Assembly: GCF_009708005.2 (NCBI RefSeq)
Contig: NZ_CP052757.1
Location: 1,488,001 to 1,552,000 of the forward strand
Origin: Cellulosimicrobium protaetiae
GTDB taxonomy: Bacteria > Actinomycetota > Actinomycetes > Actinomycetales > Cellulomonadaceae
Direction of reading: 5' to 3'
DNA: 64,000 bases
Shown here: positions 44,333-53,700 of the stretch, piece by piece
How the letters are laid out: every line of letters starts with the position of its first letter
How positions within the stretch are numbered: position 1 is the stretch's first letter
Made by a program: the position numbers and the translations under genes
Notes under the pieces: model-generated
The model's input: only the letters and a program-made list of their open reading frames with translations
Told to the model about the DNA's origin: nothing
The model's database searches: none

Positions 44333-45286
44333 ATGACTTCCACGCGAACCCCCGCGACCCGACGCCGCACCGCCCTCGCAGTCGGCGCCGCCGCACTGCT
44401 CACCCTCGCGACGGCGTGCTCGAGCGTCGACGGCGGCTCCGGCGGCACGACCGGGGAGGGCGGTGGGCTCCTCGGCGACCTCCAGGACTCCGGGACCATC
44501 ACCGTCGGCTTCGCCGGCGAGGACCCCTACAGCTACCAGGACGACTCCGGCGAGCTCACCGGCGCGGCCGTCGCGCTCAACGAGGCGATCTACGCCGAGC
44601 TGGGCATCGACACCGTCGAGGGCACGCTCACCGAGTGGAACTCCCTCATCCCCGGGCTCAACGCCGACCGGTTCGACTCGATCAGCGCGGGGATGTCGAT
44701 CCTGCCGGAGCGCTGCGAGCAGGCCGCGTTCAGCGAGCCGGAGATCATGTACACCACCGCGTTCCTCGTGCCCGAGGGCAACCCGAAGAACCTCTCCGAC
44801 TGGCAGTCGGCCGTCGACGCCGGCGTGAACCTCGCCGTCATGTCGGGCGCGATCGAGGCCGGGTACGCCGACCGGACCGACGTCCGCACGACCCAGGTCG
44901 GGAGCCCGCAGGACGGGCTCGACGCCGTCGTCTCGGGTCGTGCCGACGCGTTCGCGCTGACCGGCATCTCGCTGCGCGCCTTGGCCGAGAGCGCGGACGC
45001 GCCCGTCGAGGCGACCGAGTCCTTCGTCGCCGTCATCGACGGGATCCCGCAGATCGGGGCCGGGGCGACCGTCTTCCGGACGGGCGACACGGACCTCCTC
45101 GACGCGTACAACGAGCAGCTCGCCGAGATCGTCGCCGACCCGCAGCGGTACGAGGACGTCCTCGGGCCGTTCGGCTTCACCGAGGCCGAGCGTCCCGTCG
45201 AGGGCCTGACCGCCGAGATGCTCTGCGAGGGCGACCTCGAGAAGATCGCGGACGAGCTCGGCCCGGAGCTCGGCCTGGACTCCTGA
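44333..45286 (+). CDS. ehuB: Ectoine/hydroxyectoine ABC transporter substrate-binding protein
   Basis: Lipoprotein of 317 residues. The signal ends in lipobox LATAC with C29 as the lipidated residue. DSGTITVGFAGEDPYSYQDD, GMSILPERCEQAAFSEPEIM and TTAFLVPEGNPKNLSDWQS match EhuB-type family 3 binding proteins. It is first in the ehuBCDA operon. No ectoine catabolic (eut) or synthesis (ect) genes are in the window, so uptake may serve osmoprotection or catabolism encoded elsewhere. The ectoine assignment rests on the four-gene order and motif similarity. Confidence 0.85.
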   Translation: MTSTRTPATRRRTALAVGAAALLTLATACSSVDGGSGGTTGEGGGLLGDLQDSGTITVGFAGEDPYSYQDDSGELTGAAVALNEAIYAELGIDTVEGTLTEWNSLIPGLNADRFDSISAGMSILPERCEQAAFSEPEIMYTTAFLVPEGNPKNLSDWQSAVDAGVNLAVMSGAIEAGYADRTDVRTTQVGSPQDGLDAVVSGRADAFALTGISLRALAESADAPVEATESFVAVIDGIPQIGAGATVFRTGDTDLLDAYNEQLAEIVADPQRYEDVLGPFGFTEAERPVEGLTAEMLCEGDLEKIADELGPELGLDS

Positions 45287-45290
45287 CCCG

Positions 45291-46130
45291 ATGTCGGACG
45301 ACATCGAGACGCTCGTCGCGCGGCTCCCGCAGCTCGGCGACGCCGTCCTGGTCACCCTGCAGCTGACGGTCGGCGGCGCGCTGCTCGCCATGGTCGTCGC
45401 CCTGCTGCTCGGGTTCGGCTCGCGCACCCGCACCCTGTGGGTGCGCGGGCCCTCCCGGGTCGTCGTGGAGTTCTTCCGCGGGACGTCGCTCGTGGTCCAG
45501 TTCTTCTGGCTCTTCTACGTGCTCCCGGCGTTCGGCTTCAAGCTGGAGTCGATGGCGGTCGGGATCCTCGCGCTCGGCCTCAACTACGGGGCCTACGGCG
45601 CCGAGGTGGTGCGAGGGTCGATCAACTCCGTGCCCCGTGGCCAGTGGGAGGCGTGCACCGCCCTCAACCTGGGCCCGGTCCACCGGATCCGTCGCGTGAT
45701 CTTCCCCCAGGCCTGGGCGCTCATGCTCCCGATGCTCGCGAACCTGCTCATCCAGCTGCTCAAGGGGTCGGCGCTCGCGACGTACGTCTACCTGCACGAC
45801 GTCTTCTTCTGGACCGACCAGCTCCGCACGGCGACGCGCGACACGTTCTTCAGCTTCACCGTCGGGCTCGTCGTGTACTTCGTCATCGCCTACGTGCTCA
45901 CGTGGGGCATGAACGGGCTCGAGGCCCGGGCCAAGCGCCGCCTCGGCGTCGTCCCGACCCGCCCCACGCTGCGTGACGTGCTCCGGGTGCGGCCCGCCGA
46001 CCCCGCGTCGCCGGGGACGGCACCCTCCGGCCGGCCGGCCACCGGTGACGACGTCGCGACGGCCGGGTCGCAGGACGACGAGGCCGGTGCGCGCGTCGCC
46101 ACGGGCGCCCGGAGAGGGGAGGACTCATGA
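45291..46130 (+). CDS. ehuC: Ectoine ABC transporter permease EhuC
   Basis: His/Glu/Gln/Arg-type amino-acid permease of 279 residues with the EAA-like motif (RGSINSVPRGQWEACTALNL, then VIFPQAWALMLP). VVEFFRGTSLVVQFFWLFYV is a family signature. It starts 5 nt after the ehuB stop. A 70-residue Ala/Gly/Pro-rich cytoplasmic tail after the last helix is atypical. The stop overlaps the ehuD ATG (ATGA). Confidence 0.88.
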   Translation: MSDDIETLVARLPQLGDAVLVTLQLTVGGALLAMVVALLLGFGSRTRTLWVRGPSRVVVEFFRGTSLVVQFFWLFYVLPAFGFKLESMAVGILALGLNYGAYGAEVVRGSINSVPRGQWEACTALNLGPVHRIRRVIFPQAWALMLPMLANLLIQLLKGSALATYVYLHDVFFWTDQLRTATRDTFFSFTVGLVVYFVIAYVLTWGMNGLEARAKRRLGVVPTRPTLRDVLRVRPADPASPGTAPSGRPATGDDVATAGSQDDEAGARVATGARRGEDS

Positions 46131-46768
46131 ACGGGGTCTGGAGCTGGGACCGTGCTCTCCAGGTGCTGCCCGAGCTGCTCGACGGGCTCGTGGTCACGGT
46201 GCTCGCGACCGTCGTCGGCATGGTCATCGCGGCCGTGCTCGGGCTGCTCGTCGCGCTCGCGGGACGCGCACCGAGCCGCTGGGTGACGGCGCCGCTGCGC
46301 CTCGTCGTGGACTTCGTCCGCATGACCCCGCTGCTCGTCCAGCTCGTGTTCGTCTACCTGATGCTGCCGGCCGTGCCCGGGATCGTGGTCGGGTGCGTCG
46401 TCCTCGGCGTGCACTACGCGACCTACATGTCGGAGGTCTACCGTGCCGGGATCGACGCGGTCCCGCGCGGCCAGTGGGAGGCCGCGACGGCGCTCAACCT
46501 GCCGCGCGGGCGCACCTGGCGTGCCGTGATCCTCCCGCAGGCGATCAAGAACACCCTGCCGGGCCTCGGGAACTACGCGGTCTCGATGTTCAAGGAGACG
46601 CCGTTCCTCTTCGCGATCTCCGTCGTGGAGATGTTCACCGCCGCCCAGACGTTCGGCGCCAACACGTTCTCGTACATCGAGCCGCTCACCATGGTCGGCC
46701 TGCTCTTCCTCCTCGTGAGCTACCCGACCTCGCTGCTCGTCCGACGCATGGAGACCCGCCTTGCCTGA
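46127..46768 (+). CDS. ehuD: Ectoine ABC transporter permease EhuD
   Basis: Second permease subunit, 213 residues. VVDFVRMTPLLVQLVFVYLM and RAGIDAVPRGQWEAATALNL, with ILPQAIKNTLPGLGNYAVSM, define the HisM-type fold. FLFAISVVEMFTAAQTFGAN is typical of EhuD. It is coupled to ehuC by a 4-nt overlap. Confidence 0.88.
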   Translation: MNGVWSWDRALQVLPELLDGLVVTVLATVVGMVIAAVLGLLVALAGRAPSRWVTAPLRLVVDFVRMTPLLVQLVFVYLMLPAVPGIVVGCVVLGVHYATYMSEVYRAGIDAVPRGQWEAATALNLPRGRTWRAVILPQAIKNTLPGLGNYAVSMFKETPFLFAISVVEMFTAAQTFGANTFSYIEPLTMVGLLFLLVSYPTSLLVRRMETRLA

Positions 46769-46796
46769 CCCGACCACCTCCACCGGGAGGACCACC

Positions 46797-47603
46797 GTGA
46801 CAGACCGTGCGACCGAGGCGGGGAACCCCGCGGGGACCGTGCCGGCCATCGAGTTCCGCGACGTCGTGAAGCGCTTCGGCGACAACGTCGTCCTGGACGG
46901 GCTGAGCTTCGACGTCCCGCAGGGCGACCGCGTGACCCTCATCGGCCCGTCCGGCTCCGGCAAGACGACGATCCTGCGCCTGCTCATGACGCTGGAGGAG
47001 GCCGACGGCGGGCTGATCCACATCGACGGCGACCCCTACACGCACGAGTACCGGGGCCCGAAGCGCGTCGCGATCCCCGAGAAGCGGCGCCGTGTGGTGC
47101 GCAACCGGGTCGGGATGGTCTTCCAGCAGTTCAACCTGTTCCCCAACATGACCGTCCTGGAGAACATCGTCGAGGCCCCGGTGCACGTGCTCCGGCAGCC
47201 GAAGGACGAGGCGGTCGCGCGCGCGGAGCAGCTCCTCGACCAGGTCGGGCTCGCCGACAAGCGGGACGCGCGGTGCACCCAGCTCTCCGGTGGTCAGCAG
47301 CAGCGTGTGGCGATCGCCCGGGCGCTCGCCATGGATCCCGAGATCCTGCTGCTCGACGAGGTGACCTCCGCGCTCGACCCGGAGATCGTCGCCGACGTGC
47401 TCGGGGTCCTGCGCGACGTGGCCGCGAGCACGGACATCACGATGCTCCTCGTCACGCACGAGATGCAGTTCGCGCGCGAGGTGTCGAACCGCGTGCTCAT
47501 GTTCGACCACGGCAGGATCGTCGAGGAGGCCGACCCGGAGACGATGTTCACCGCACCCCGGCACGAGCGCACGCAGGAGTTCTTGCGGGCCGTGCTCGGC
47601 TGA
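46797..47603 (+). CDS. ehuA: Ectoine ABC transporter ATPase EhuA
   Basis: ATPase of 268 residues: Walker A GPSGSGKT (50-57), Q-loop FQQFNLFPNMTVLENI, signature LSGGQQQR (163-170) and Walker B LLLDEVTSALD, where Val replaces the usual Pro of DEPTSALD. The GTG at 46797 has GGGAGG 6 nt upstream. An in-frame TTG at 46761 would overlap ehuD but lacks such a site. A charged insertion PKRVAIPEKRRRVVRNR between Walker A and the Q-loop is characteristic of EhuA. Confidence 0.92.
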   Translation: MTDRATEAGNPAGTVPAIEFRDVVKRFGDNVVLDGLSFDVPQGDRVTLIGPSGSGKTTILRLLMTLEEADGGLIHIDGDPYTHEYRGPKRVAIPEKRRRVVRNRVGMVFQQFNLFPNMTVLENIVEAPVHVLRQPKDEAVARAEQLLDQVGLADKRDARCTQLSGGQQQRVAIARALAMDPEILLLDEVTSALDPEIVADVLGVLRDVAASTDITMLLVTHEMQFAREVSNRVLMFDHGRIVEEADPETMFTAPRHERTQEFLRAVLG

Positions 47604-47627
47604 GGCACGAGGTCGGCGGGGAATCTC

Positions 47628-48596
47628 TCAGGTGCCCTCGCCGACCCGGCCCAGCGCGTCCACGACGAGGTCCCAGAACCGGGCGGGGTCGAGCGTGACC
47701 GCGACCTGGGTGCGGCACTCGTCGGGAGAGGGCTCGTCGCCGCGCAGGTCGGCGACCGTCATCCCGGTGGTCAGCGCGCCGTGGAGCTCGACGTCCAGCG
47801 GGGCGCGCCGCGTCGTGAGGACCTCCGGGTCGATGACGTAGGCCACCGCGCACGGGTCGTGCACGGGCGGGTAGGGGAAGCCCTGCGCGGTGCGGTACGT
47901 CGCCCCGTAGAAGTCGAGCAGCTCGCCGACGAACCGGGCCGCCGGGGTGTCGAGCGCGGCGAGCCGGGCGCGCACGTCCGGCGTCGCGACGGCCTGGTGC
48001 GTGAGGTCCAGCCCGACCATCGTCACCGGCCACGCCTCGTTCAGCACGACGTGCGCGGCCTCCGGGTCGGCGAGCACGTTGAACTCCGCGACCGGGGTGC
48101 GGTTGCCCACCTGGTACCCGCCGCCCATCATCACGACCTCCCGGACGCGCGGCACGATGCGCGGCTCCCTGCGCGCCGCCATGGCGACGTTCGTCAGCGG
48201 CCCGGTCGGCACGAGCGTGATCTCGCCAGGCTCCGCGCTCATCACCGTCTCGACGATGAGCTCCACGGCGTGGCGGCGGTCGACGGCACGCCGGGGAGCG
48301 GGCAGGACGGGCCCGTCCATCCCCGAGTCGCCGTGGATGTCGGGCGCGACGATCCGCGGCCGGACGAGCGGGCGGTCGCACCCCGCCGCGACCGGGACGT
48401 CCATCCCCACGAGCTCGGCGACCGCCAGCGCGTTGCGCGTGACCTTCTCCAGCGTCTGGTTCCCCGCGACCGTGGTCACGGCGACGAGGTCGACGGCGGG
48501 GCTGCCGTGCGCGAGCAGCATCGCGATCGCGTCGTCGTGGCCGGGGTCGCAGTCGAGGAGGACGCGGCGCGGCGCGTCGGCACGTCCGGTGGGCAT
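47628..48596 (-). CDS. Inosine/uridine-preferring nucleoside hydrolase
   Basis: Enzyme of 322 residues hydrolysing ribonucleosides to base and ribose. The calcium-binding DCDPGHDDAIAMLLA (residues 15-29), VTTVAGNQTLEKVTRNAL, LVPTGPLTNVAMA and VMMGGGYQVGNRTPVAEFN (Asn/Glu ligands), and HDPCAVAYVIDPEV are all present. The ATG at 48596 has GAGGATG upstream. It is convergent with ehuA with a 24-bp gap. The NCS2 permease in this window could supply substrates, but the two are not linked. Confidence 0.94.
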   Translation of the reverse strand: MPTGRADAPRRVLLDCDPGHDDAIAMLLAHGSPAVDLVAVTTVAGNQTLEKVTRNALAVAELVGMDVPVAAGCDRPLVRPRIVAPDIHGDSGMDGPVLPAPRRAVDRRHAVELIVETVMSAEPGEITLVPTGPLTNVAMAARREPRIVPRVREVVMMGGGYQVGNRTPVAEFNVLADPEAAHVVLNEAWPVTMVGLDLTHQAVATPDVRARLAALDTPAARFVGELLDFYGATYRTAQGFPYPPVHDPCAVAYVIDPEVLTTRRAPLDVELHGALTTGMTVADLRGDEPSPDECRTQVAVTLDPARFWDLVVDALGRVGEGT

Positions 48597-48684
48597 GCGC
48601 CCATCCTCGCGCGCCCACGCGGCAACGGCCCGCGGGCGTCGCGACCGGGCGCCCGGCGCTTCGCCTCGGACCGTCACCGGCCGC

Positions 48685-48690
48685 TAGGCT
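48685..48690 (+). promoter_or_regulatory. -10 box of the tRNA-Arg gene
   Basis: TAGGCT 27 nt before the tRNA 5' end. No strong -35 is visible. Confidence 0.4.
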
Positions 48691-48717
48691 GTCCCACGGC
48701 CCGGTCCCCGGGGCCGC

Positions 48718-48790
48718 GCGCCTGTAGCTCAGGGGATAGAGCACCGCTCTCCTAAAGCGGGTGTCGCCAGTTCGAATCTGGCCAGGCGCA
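48718..48790 (+). tRNA. tRNA-Arg (anticodon CCT)
   Basis: A cloverleaf can be drawn: acceptor GCGCCTG/CAGGCGC, D-arm with TAGCTCAGGGGATAGAGCA, anticodon stem CGCTC/AAGCG region with loop containing CCT, and T-arm GCCAGTTCGAATCTGGC. Discriminator base A at 48790. CCA is not encoded (CCG follows). It reads the rare AGG codon. Confidence 0.95.
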
Positions 48791-48823
48791 CCGAACCGCT
48801 CCGTGCACGCCGGGCGAGCCCGT

Positions 48824-48901
48824 TCAGCCGACCACGCGGACCGCGACCACCTCGCACTGCACCGGGTACGACTCCGCGCACACCTCGGCCCACACCTTCA
48901 C
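48824..48901 (-). CDS. Possible small ORF of 25 residues
   Basis: Between the tRNA and the Pro/Thr-rich membrane protein gene, the minus strand reads VKVWAEVCAESYPVQCEVVA and a few more residues, then TGA at 48824-48826. The sequence is protein-like (alternating hydrophobics, two Cys) and has good third-position GC, but it is in a different frame from the gene before it and has no clear Shine-Dalgarno. It may be a small gene or the remnant of a lost one. Confidence 0.3.
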   Translation of the reverse strand: MKVWAEVCAESYPVQCEVVAVRVVG

Positions 48902-48926
48902 GACTCCGTCCTCGGCCCGCGCGATC

Positions 48927-49991
48927 CTAGGCGGACGGCGGTGTGGACGGTGCGGGGGTCGGCGAGGTTCCGGTGCTCCCGCCCGTCTCGGCCTCGGCGC
49001 CCTCGCCCGACCCTGTTCCGGTGCCCTCGCCCGTTCCCGGGTCGGTCGGCGGGTCGGGCTCGGGGGTGGTGGGCTCCGGCGACGGGTCCAGCGTCGGCTC
49101 GTCGGTCGGGTCGGGGCTCGGCGTCGTGGTCGGCTCGTCGGTCGGCGTGGTCGACGGAGCGGGCGCCGGCTCCTGCGTCGGCACGGTGGACGGGTCGACG
49201 GCCGGGCTCGACGGTGCGGGCGTCGCAGGGGTGTCCGTCCCGGTCGAGCGCTCGCGGCTGATCGTCGTGCCCGAGCCCTCGACGCCGCGCACGGCGTCCG
49301 AGATCGGCTTGCCGATCGCGAGCTCGACCACGAGCACGACGCCCATCACCACGACGAACAGGGCCAGCGCCGAGACGGTCAGCACCCGCCCCCGCCCGTA
49401 CCTGTCGACGAGACGCAGCCAGCGGTTCTGCGTCTCCTCGGGGGCGGGGGGCGCCCCGTCGTCCCCGGCCTGGACCTCGGCCAGGACAGCGGTCTCGCCC
49501 GGCGCGGTCGCGTCGTCGTCCGGGCCGACGGCGGCCGTCGACCCAGCGTCCGGCGGCGAGTCCTGCACGACGACCGTCCCGCGGGGCACGCTCGCGACGG
49601 CGGTCGTGACGGTGGTGGTCGTCGCGCGGTCGCGCGGGGTGCCCCCGGTGGTCACCTGGACGACCTTGCCGACGACCGGCACGAGCTGCTCCCGCGTCTT
49701 CTGGATCGACCGCGTGTAGACGTAGTTCGCGACGACGGTGAGGGCGCTCGCGATGCCGGCACCGATGATCGTCCCGGCGGTCCCGAAGTACGACAGGAGC
49801 ACGGTCGTGCTCACGGCGGCGAGGGAGCTCGCGACGACCTGCGTGAGGGAGAGGCGGGCCGGGGCCTCGCGCTCCTTCGCGGGCGCGGGCTCCGCGGCGG
49901 CACGACCCGCCTCGCGGCCGGCGTCGTGGGGCGCGGGGCGCGGGGCGGACGAGTCGTCGCCGTCGGGGCGGGGTGCGGGGGGTGTCGTCAC
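48927..49991 (-). CDS. Membrane protein with Pro/Thr-rich C-terminal region
   Basis: Protein of 354 residues, unrecognised family. The N-terminal region is Ala/Pro/Glu-rich. Two adjacent hydrophobic segments (about 50-85: LTQVVASSLAAVSTTVLLSY, then a Gly/Ala/Val run) lead to YTRSIQKTREQLVPVVGKVV. A third helix near residues 205-228 (TVSALALFVVVMGVVLVVEL) is followed by about 115 residues of Pro/Thr/Glu/Ser repeats (PTEPDPT-like), probably spanning or decorating the cell wall. The GTG at 49991 is a best guess; no Shine-Dalgarno is obvious. Related layouts occur in actinobacterial proteins annotated only as hypothetical. Confidence 0.7.
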   Translation of the reverse strand: MTTPPAPRPDGDDSSAPRPAPHDAGREAGRAAAEPAPAKEREAPARLSLTQVVASSLAAVSTTVLLSYFGTAGTIIGAGIASALTVVANYVYTRSIQKTREQLVPVVGKVVQVTTGGTPRDRATTTTVTTAVASVPRGTVVVQDSPPDAGSTAAVGPDDDATAPGETAVLAEVQAGDDGAPPAPEETQNRWLRLVDRYGRGRVLTVSALALFVVVMGVVLVVELAIGKPISDAVRGVEGSGTTISRERSTGTDTPATPAPSSPAVDPSTVPTQEPAPAPSTTPTDEPTTTPSPDPTDEPTLDPSPEPTTPEPDPPTDPGTGEGTGTGSGEGAEAETGGSTGTSPTPAPSTPPSA

Positions 49992-50732
49992 GTGGTGCGG
50001 GTTTCCGGTCGTCGGTGGGGCAGGACCACCCGCCGCCACCGACCGTGGGCGACGGTCGCGCGCCAGGGACCGGCGTCGGGCCACGGGCGTCCTCCCACGG
50101 TAGGCGGCGCGTGTGGACCTCGCCCAGGGGCGTCGTGCCGGGGCGCCAGAGGAACGGGGAAGATACTGTGACGCCGCCGGTCGGAGCCCTGCGGCGGCGC
50201 TGACGGCGCACCTCGAGTGCCTCCGGCGCTGCCGGGGCGGCTCTGACGGCGACGTATCCTGCCGAGGGACCCTCCGCCCCGCGGCGAGCGATCCGAGCGT
50301 ACGAGGTGTGGCGTGCGTCACGCTGTTCGCCGGTACGGGCGTGGGTCGAATTCGCGGAATCCTGCGCATGTTGTGGACGCTCGTCCAGGTGGTTCTCAGG
50401 GGGCTCCGGGGGCGCCCTGGTGATTCACCCGTCCAGGTCGCCGGGCCGTGTTGACGCCCGGCATCCCGCCGTGCAAGATAGTCCTCGACAGCGCGCATCG
50501 CCTGCCCCCTGCGCGGTGCGCGCTGTTTCACACTTCTCCGGGAGAACACCCCGGAATTGCTCGGAACGACGGCCTCGGAACACGAATTCTCGTGATCCGG
50601 GGCCGTTCGTCGTCCCCGCGTCGGGTCGTCCGCGCGGGCGACGGCCGAGCAGACGCCGCCCGCCGGGTCCGGGTCACGCACCCTCCGGCGCGCCGCGCCG
50701 GGCCTCGCGAGGTCGACGGTTAGCGTCGGAGG
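49992..50732. other. 741-bp intergenic region with a promoter for the helicase-like gene
   Basis: No supportable gene. It contains a hairpin CCGCCG/CGGCGG near 50173-50198, TTGACG (50451-50456) with AAGATA (50475-50480) 18 nt later, CACGA/TCGTG flanking ATTC near 50580, and a second -10-like TAGCGT (50721-50726) 6 nt before the GTG at 50733. The stretch 50340-50600 is less GC-rich than its surroundings. Confidence 0.55.
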
Positions 50733-53700
50733 GTGAACGCCGCAGCCCGCACCAGCTCAGCCGCCCGGAGCGTGGCCGATCCTGCTCGGCTGCCCGCGAA
50801 CGCTCCCGACGGGACCGACCAGCCTGCCGCCGAGGCGGACGACACCGTGACGCCGTCACGCCCCGTGCTCGTCCCGGAGCCCACGACCGCCGACCTCGTC
50901 GACGAGGCCGTGGCACGGTGGCGTGCCGGCCTCGTCGAGCTCGCCGGCGGGTCGTCGCTCGCCGACGTCGCGCTCCTCGGCGACGCCGTCGTGGACCTCA
51001 CGGCCGCGCACCCGTCCGGCGTCGCCCAGCTCTTCGCCGGGCGGCCGACGCGGCTCTCGAACCTCTTCCGGGAGGGAGGGTCGCTGCCCGCCGCGCGGCG
51101 CCGTGCCCGGGCCGTCGTGGTCCGCGCCGCCGAGCACGCCCAGCGCTACGGCGTCGCGCCGACCTACCTCGCGATCGGCGTCGCCACCTGGACGCAGGGC
51201 GTCACCTCCCCGTCCGCCGAGGACGACGTCGCCGCGCTCGCCCGCGTCACCGGCCGCGCGCGAGCCGCCGTCGTCCCCGGCGAGGACCCCGCCGTCGACG
51301 ACGAGCGGCCGGTCGCCGGAGCCCCGGACGCGGGAGACGAGGACCCCGCGGACCGCACGACGCGACCCGACGCCGGGCACCCGGCCGAGGGGGCTGTCGC
51401 CGACACCGACGACACGCCCACGTCCCGCACCGTGCGCGCACCCGTCCTCCTGCGCCCGCTCACCGTCACGCCGCGCGGGGACGGCGAGACCGACTACGAG
51501 CTCACGCTCGAACCGACCGCGGAGATCAACCCGCTCCTCGCCCGCACGCTCCGCGCGCACGGCGCGCTGCTCGACCCGGTCACGCTCGCACGCTCCACGT
51601 TCACCGGCGCCGGGTTCGACCCCGGCGACGCGACCCGTCGCATCACCGCGCTGGGGCAGGCCGTGCTCGACGACTTCGACCTCACGCACCGCGTGCTCGT
51701 CGGCACGTTCGTGCACCCCGGGCAGGTGCTCGTCGACGACCTCGACGAGCTCGCCCCCGCGCTCGAGCGGCACGAGGTCGTCGCCGCGCTCGCGGGCGAC
51801 GACGCGTCCGCGGCGGCGCTGGCCGCCGACCTGCCCACGCCCCGGGTGGGCGACGCGGACCCGGTGCACGAGCGGGGAGCCGGCGACCTCGACCCGTCCC
51901 AGCGGCACGTCGTGGACGCCCTCGCGAGCGGGTCGCACCTCTTCGTCGACGCCCCCGCGGGGTCCGACGTCGCGGGTACCCTCGCGGCCGTCGTCGCCGA
52001 GGCCGCGGCGTCCGGGCGGCACGTCCTGTACGTCCCGGGGCACCGCCGTGCGGCCGACGCGCTCCTCGCGCGCCTCGACGCCCTCGGCCTCGGGGGACTG
52101 ACCCTCGACGTCGCACCCGAGCCGACGTGGCGCGAGACGGTGTCGCACCGCCTGCTCTCCGCGATGGCGGCCGAGCCCGAGCTCGTCGACGCCGACGCCG
52201 TCGAGCGCACCCGCGACGCCCTGCTGGGCTCGCGCGCCCGGCTCGCCGGGTACATCGAGGCGCTCCACCTCGTCCGGGAGCCCTGGGGCGTCTCGGCCTA
52301 CGACGCGCTCCAGGCGCTCGCACGGCTCACCGCCGAGCGGCCCGCACCCGACACCCGGGTGCGGCTGACGACCGAGGTCGTGCTCGCCGTCGGGCCGCAG
52401 CGGGACCGGGCCGCGGCCGAGCTGCGCGAGGCCGCGCTGCTCGGTGCCTTCACGGCACGGGCCACCACGACCCCCTGGTACGGGGCCGCGCTCACCACCG
52501 CGCAGGAGGCGCACGACGCGCTCGTCCGTGTCGAGCGGCTGCGCACGCACACGCTGCCGCAGCTGCGCGCGCAGGTCCAGCAGGTCGCGGAGCGCACCGG
52601 GCTCACCGGCGCGACGACGCTGCGCCAGTGGGCCGGCCAGCTCACCATGCTCGGCGGGATGCGCGGCACGCTCGACGTGTTCCAGCCGCTGATCTTCGAG
52701 CGCACCGCGCAGGACATGGTCGAGGCGACCGCGACCCGGCAGTGGCGTGAGCAGCGCGGCGTCGAGATGGGCTGGTTCGCGCGCCGACGGCTGCGGCGCC
52801 AGGCACGAGACATGGTGCGCCCCGGCGTCCGCGTGCCCGACCTGCACGCCGCGCTCGTCGAGGTGCAGGCGCAGCGCGCCGTCTGGCAGGAGCAGTGCCC
52901 GCGCGGAGGGTGGCCCGTGCTGCCCGAGGGCCTGTCCGCGATCGAGGACACGCACGAGGCCGTCCGCATCGACGTCGAGGAGCTCGAACCCGCCCTGGTC
53001 GGCACACCGGACGGCGCCGGGCTGCTCGACACCCCGCTCGACGCGCTCGCCGCACGGCTCGACGCGCTCGCCGGGGACGCCGAGGCGCTCGACTCGCTCC
53101 CCGCACGCACCGCCGTCCTCGCCCGGCTCACGGGACTCGGTCTCGGCGATCTCCTCACGGACCTCACGGAGCGCCGCGTCGAGCCCGACCTCGTCGGTCC
53201 CGAGCTGGAGCTCGCCTGGTGGAGCTCGGTGTTCGAGCAGGTGCTCGCCCAGGACCAGGCCCTCGCCGGGCAGGACGGCGCCGGCCTCGACGCCCTCGCC
53301 CGCCGGTTCCGCGACCTCGACCGGGACCACGTCGCCTCCCTCTCCGCACCGGTCCGGGCAGCGGTGCGCGAGCACCTCGGGACCGCGATGCGCGACCACC
53401 GCGACGAGGCCGAGGACCTGTTCACCGAGCTCCTCGAAGGACGGCTCGTGAGCCTGCGCGAGACGGCGGAGAAGCACCCCGCCGTGCTCCGTCGGCTGCG
53501 GCCCGTGCTCGTCGCCACACCGACCCTGGTGCCGCACCTCGTCCCCGCGACCCGCACCGTCGACCTCGTCGTGCTCGACGCGATCGAGCACGCGCCCGTC
53601 GAGCTCGTGCTCGCCGCGCTCGCCCGCGGGCGACAGGTCGTCGTGGTGGGCGACTCGCGCGCGGCCTCCACGTCCACGGTCCGCGACCTCTCCGAGCTGC

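Noticed and set aside
48718-48790. tRNA-Arg as an integration site for a genomic island
   Set aside because: No integrase gene, no second copy of the tRNA 3' end and no change in gene content or codon bias nearby.
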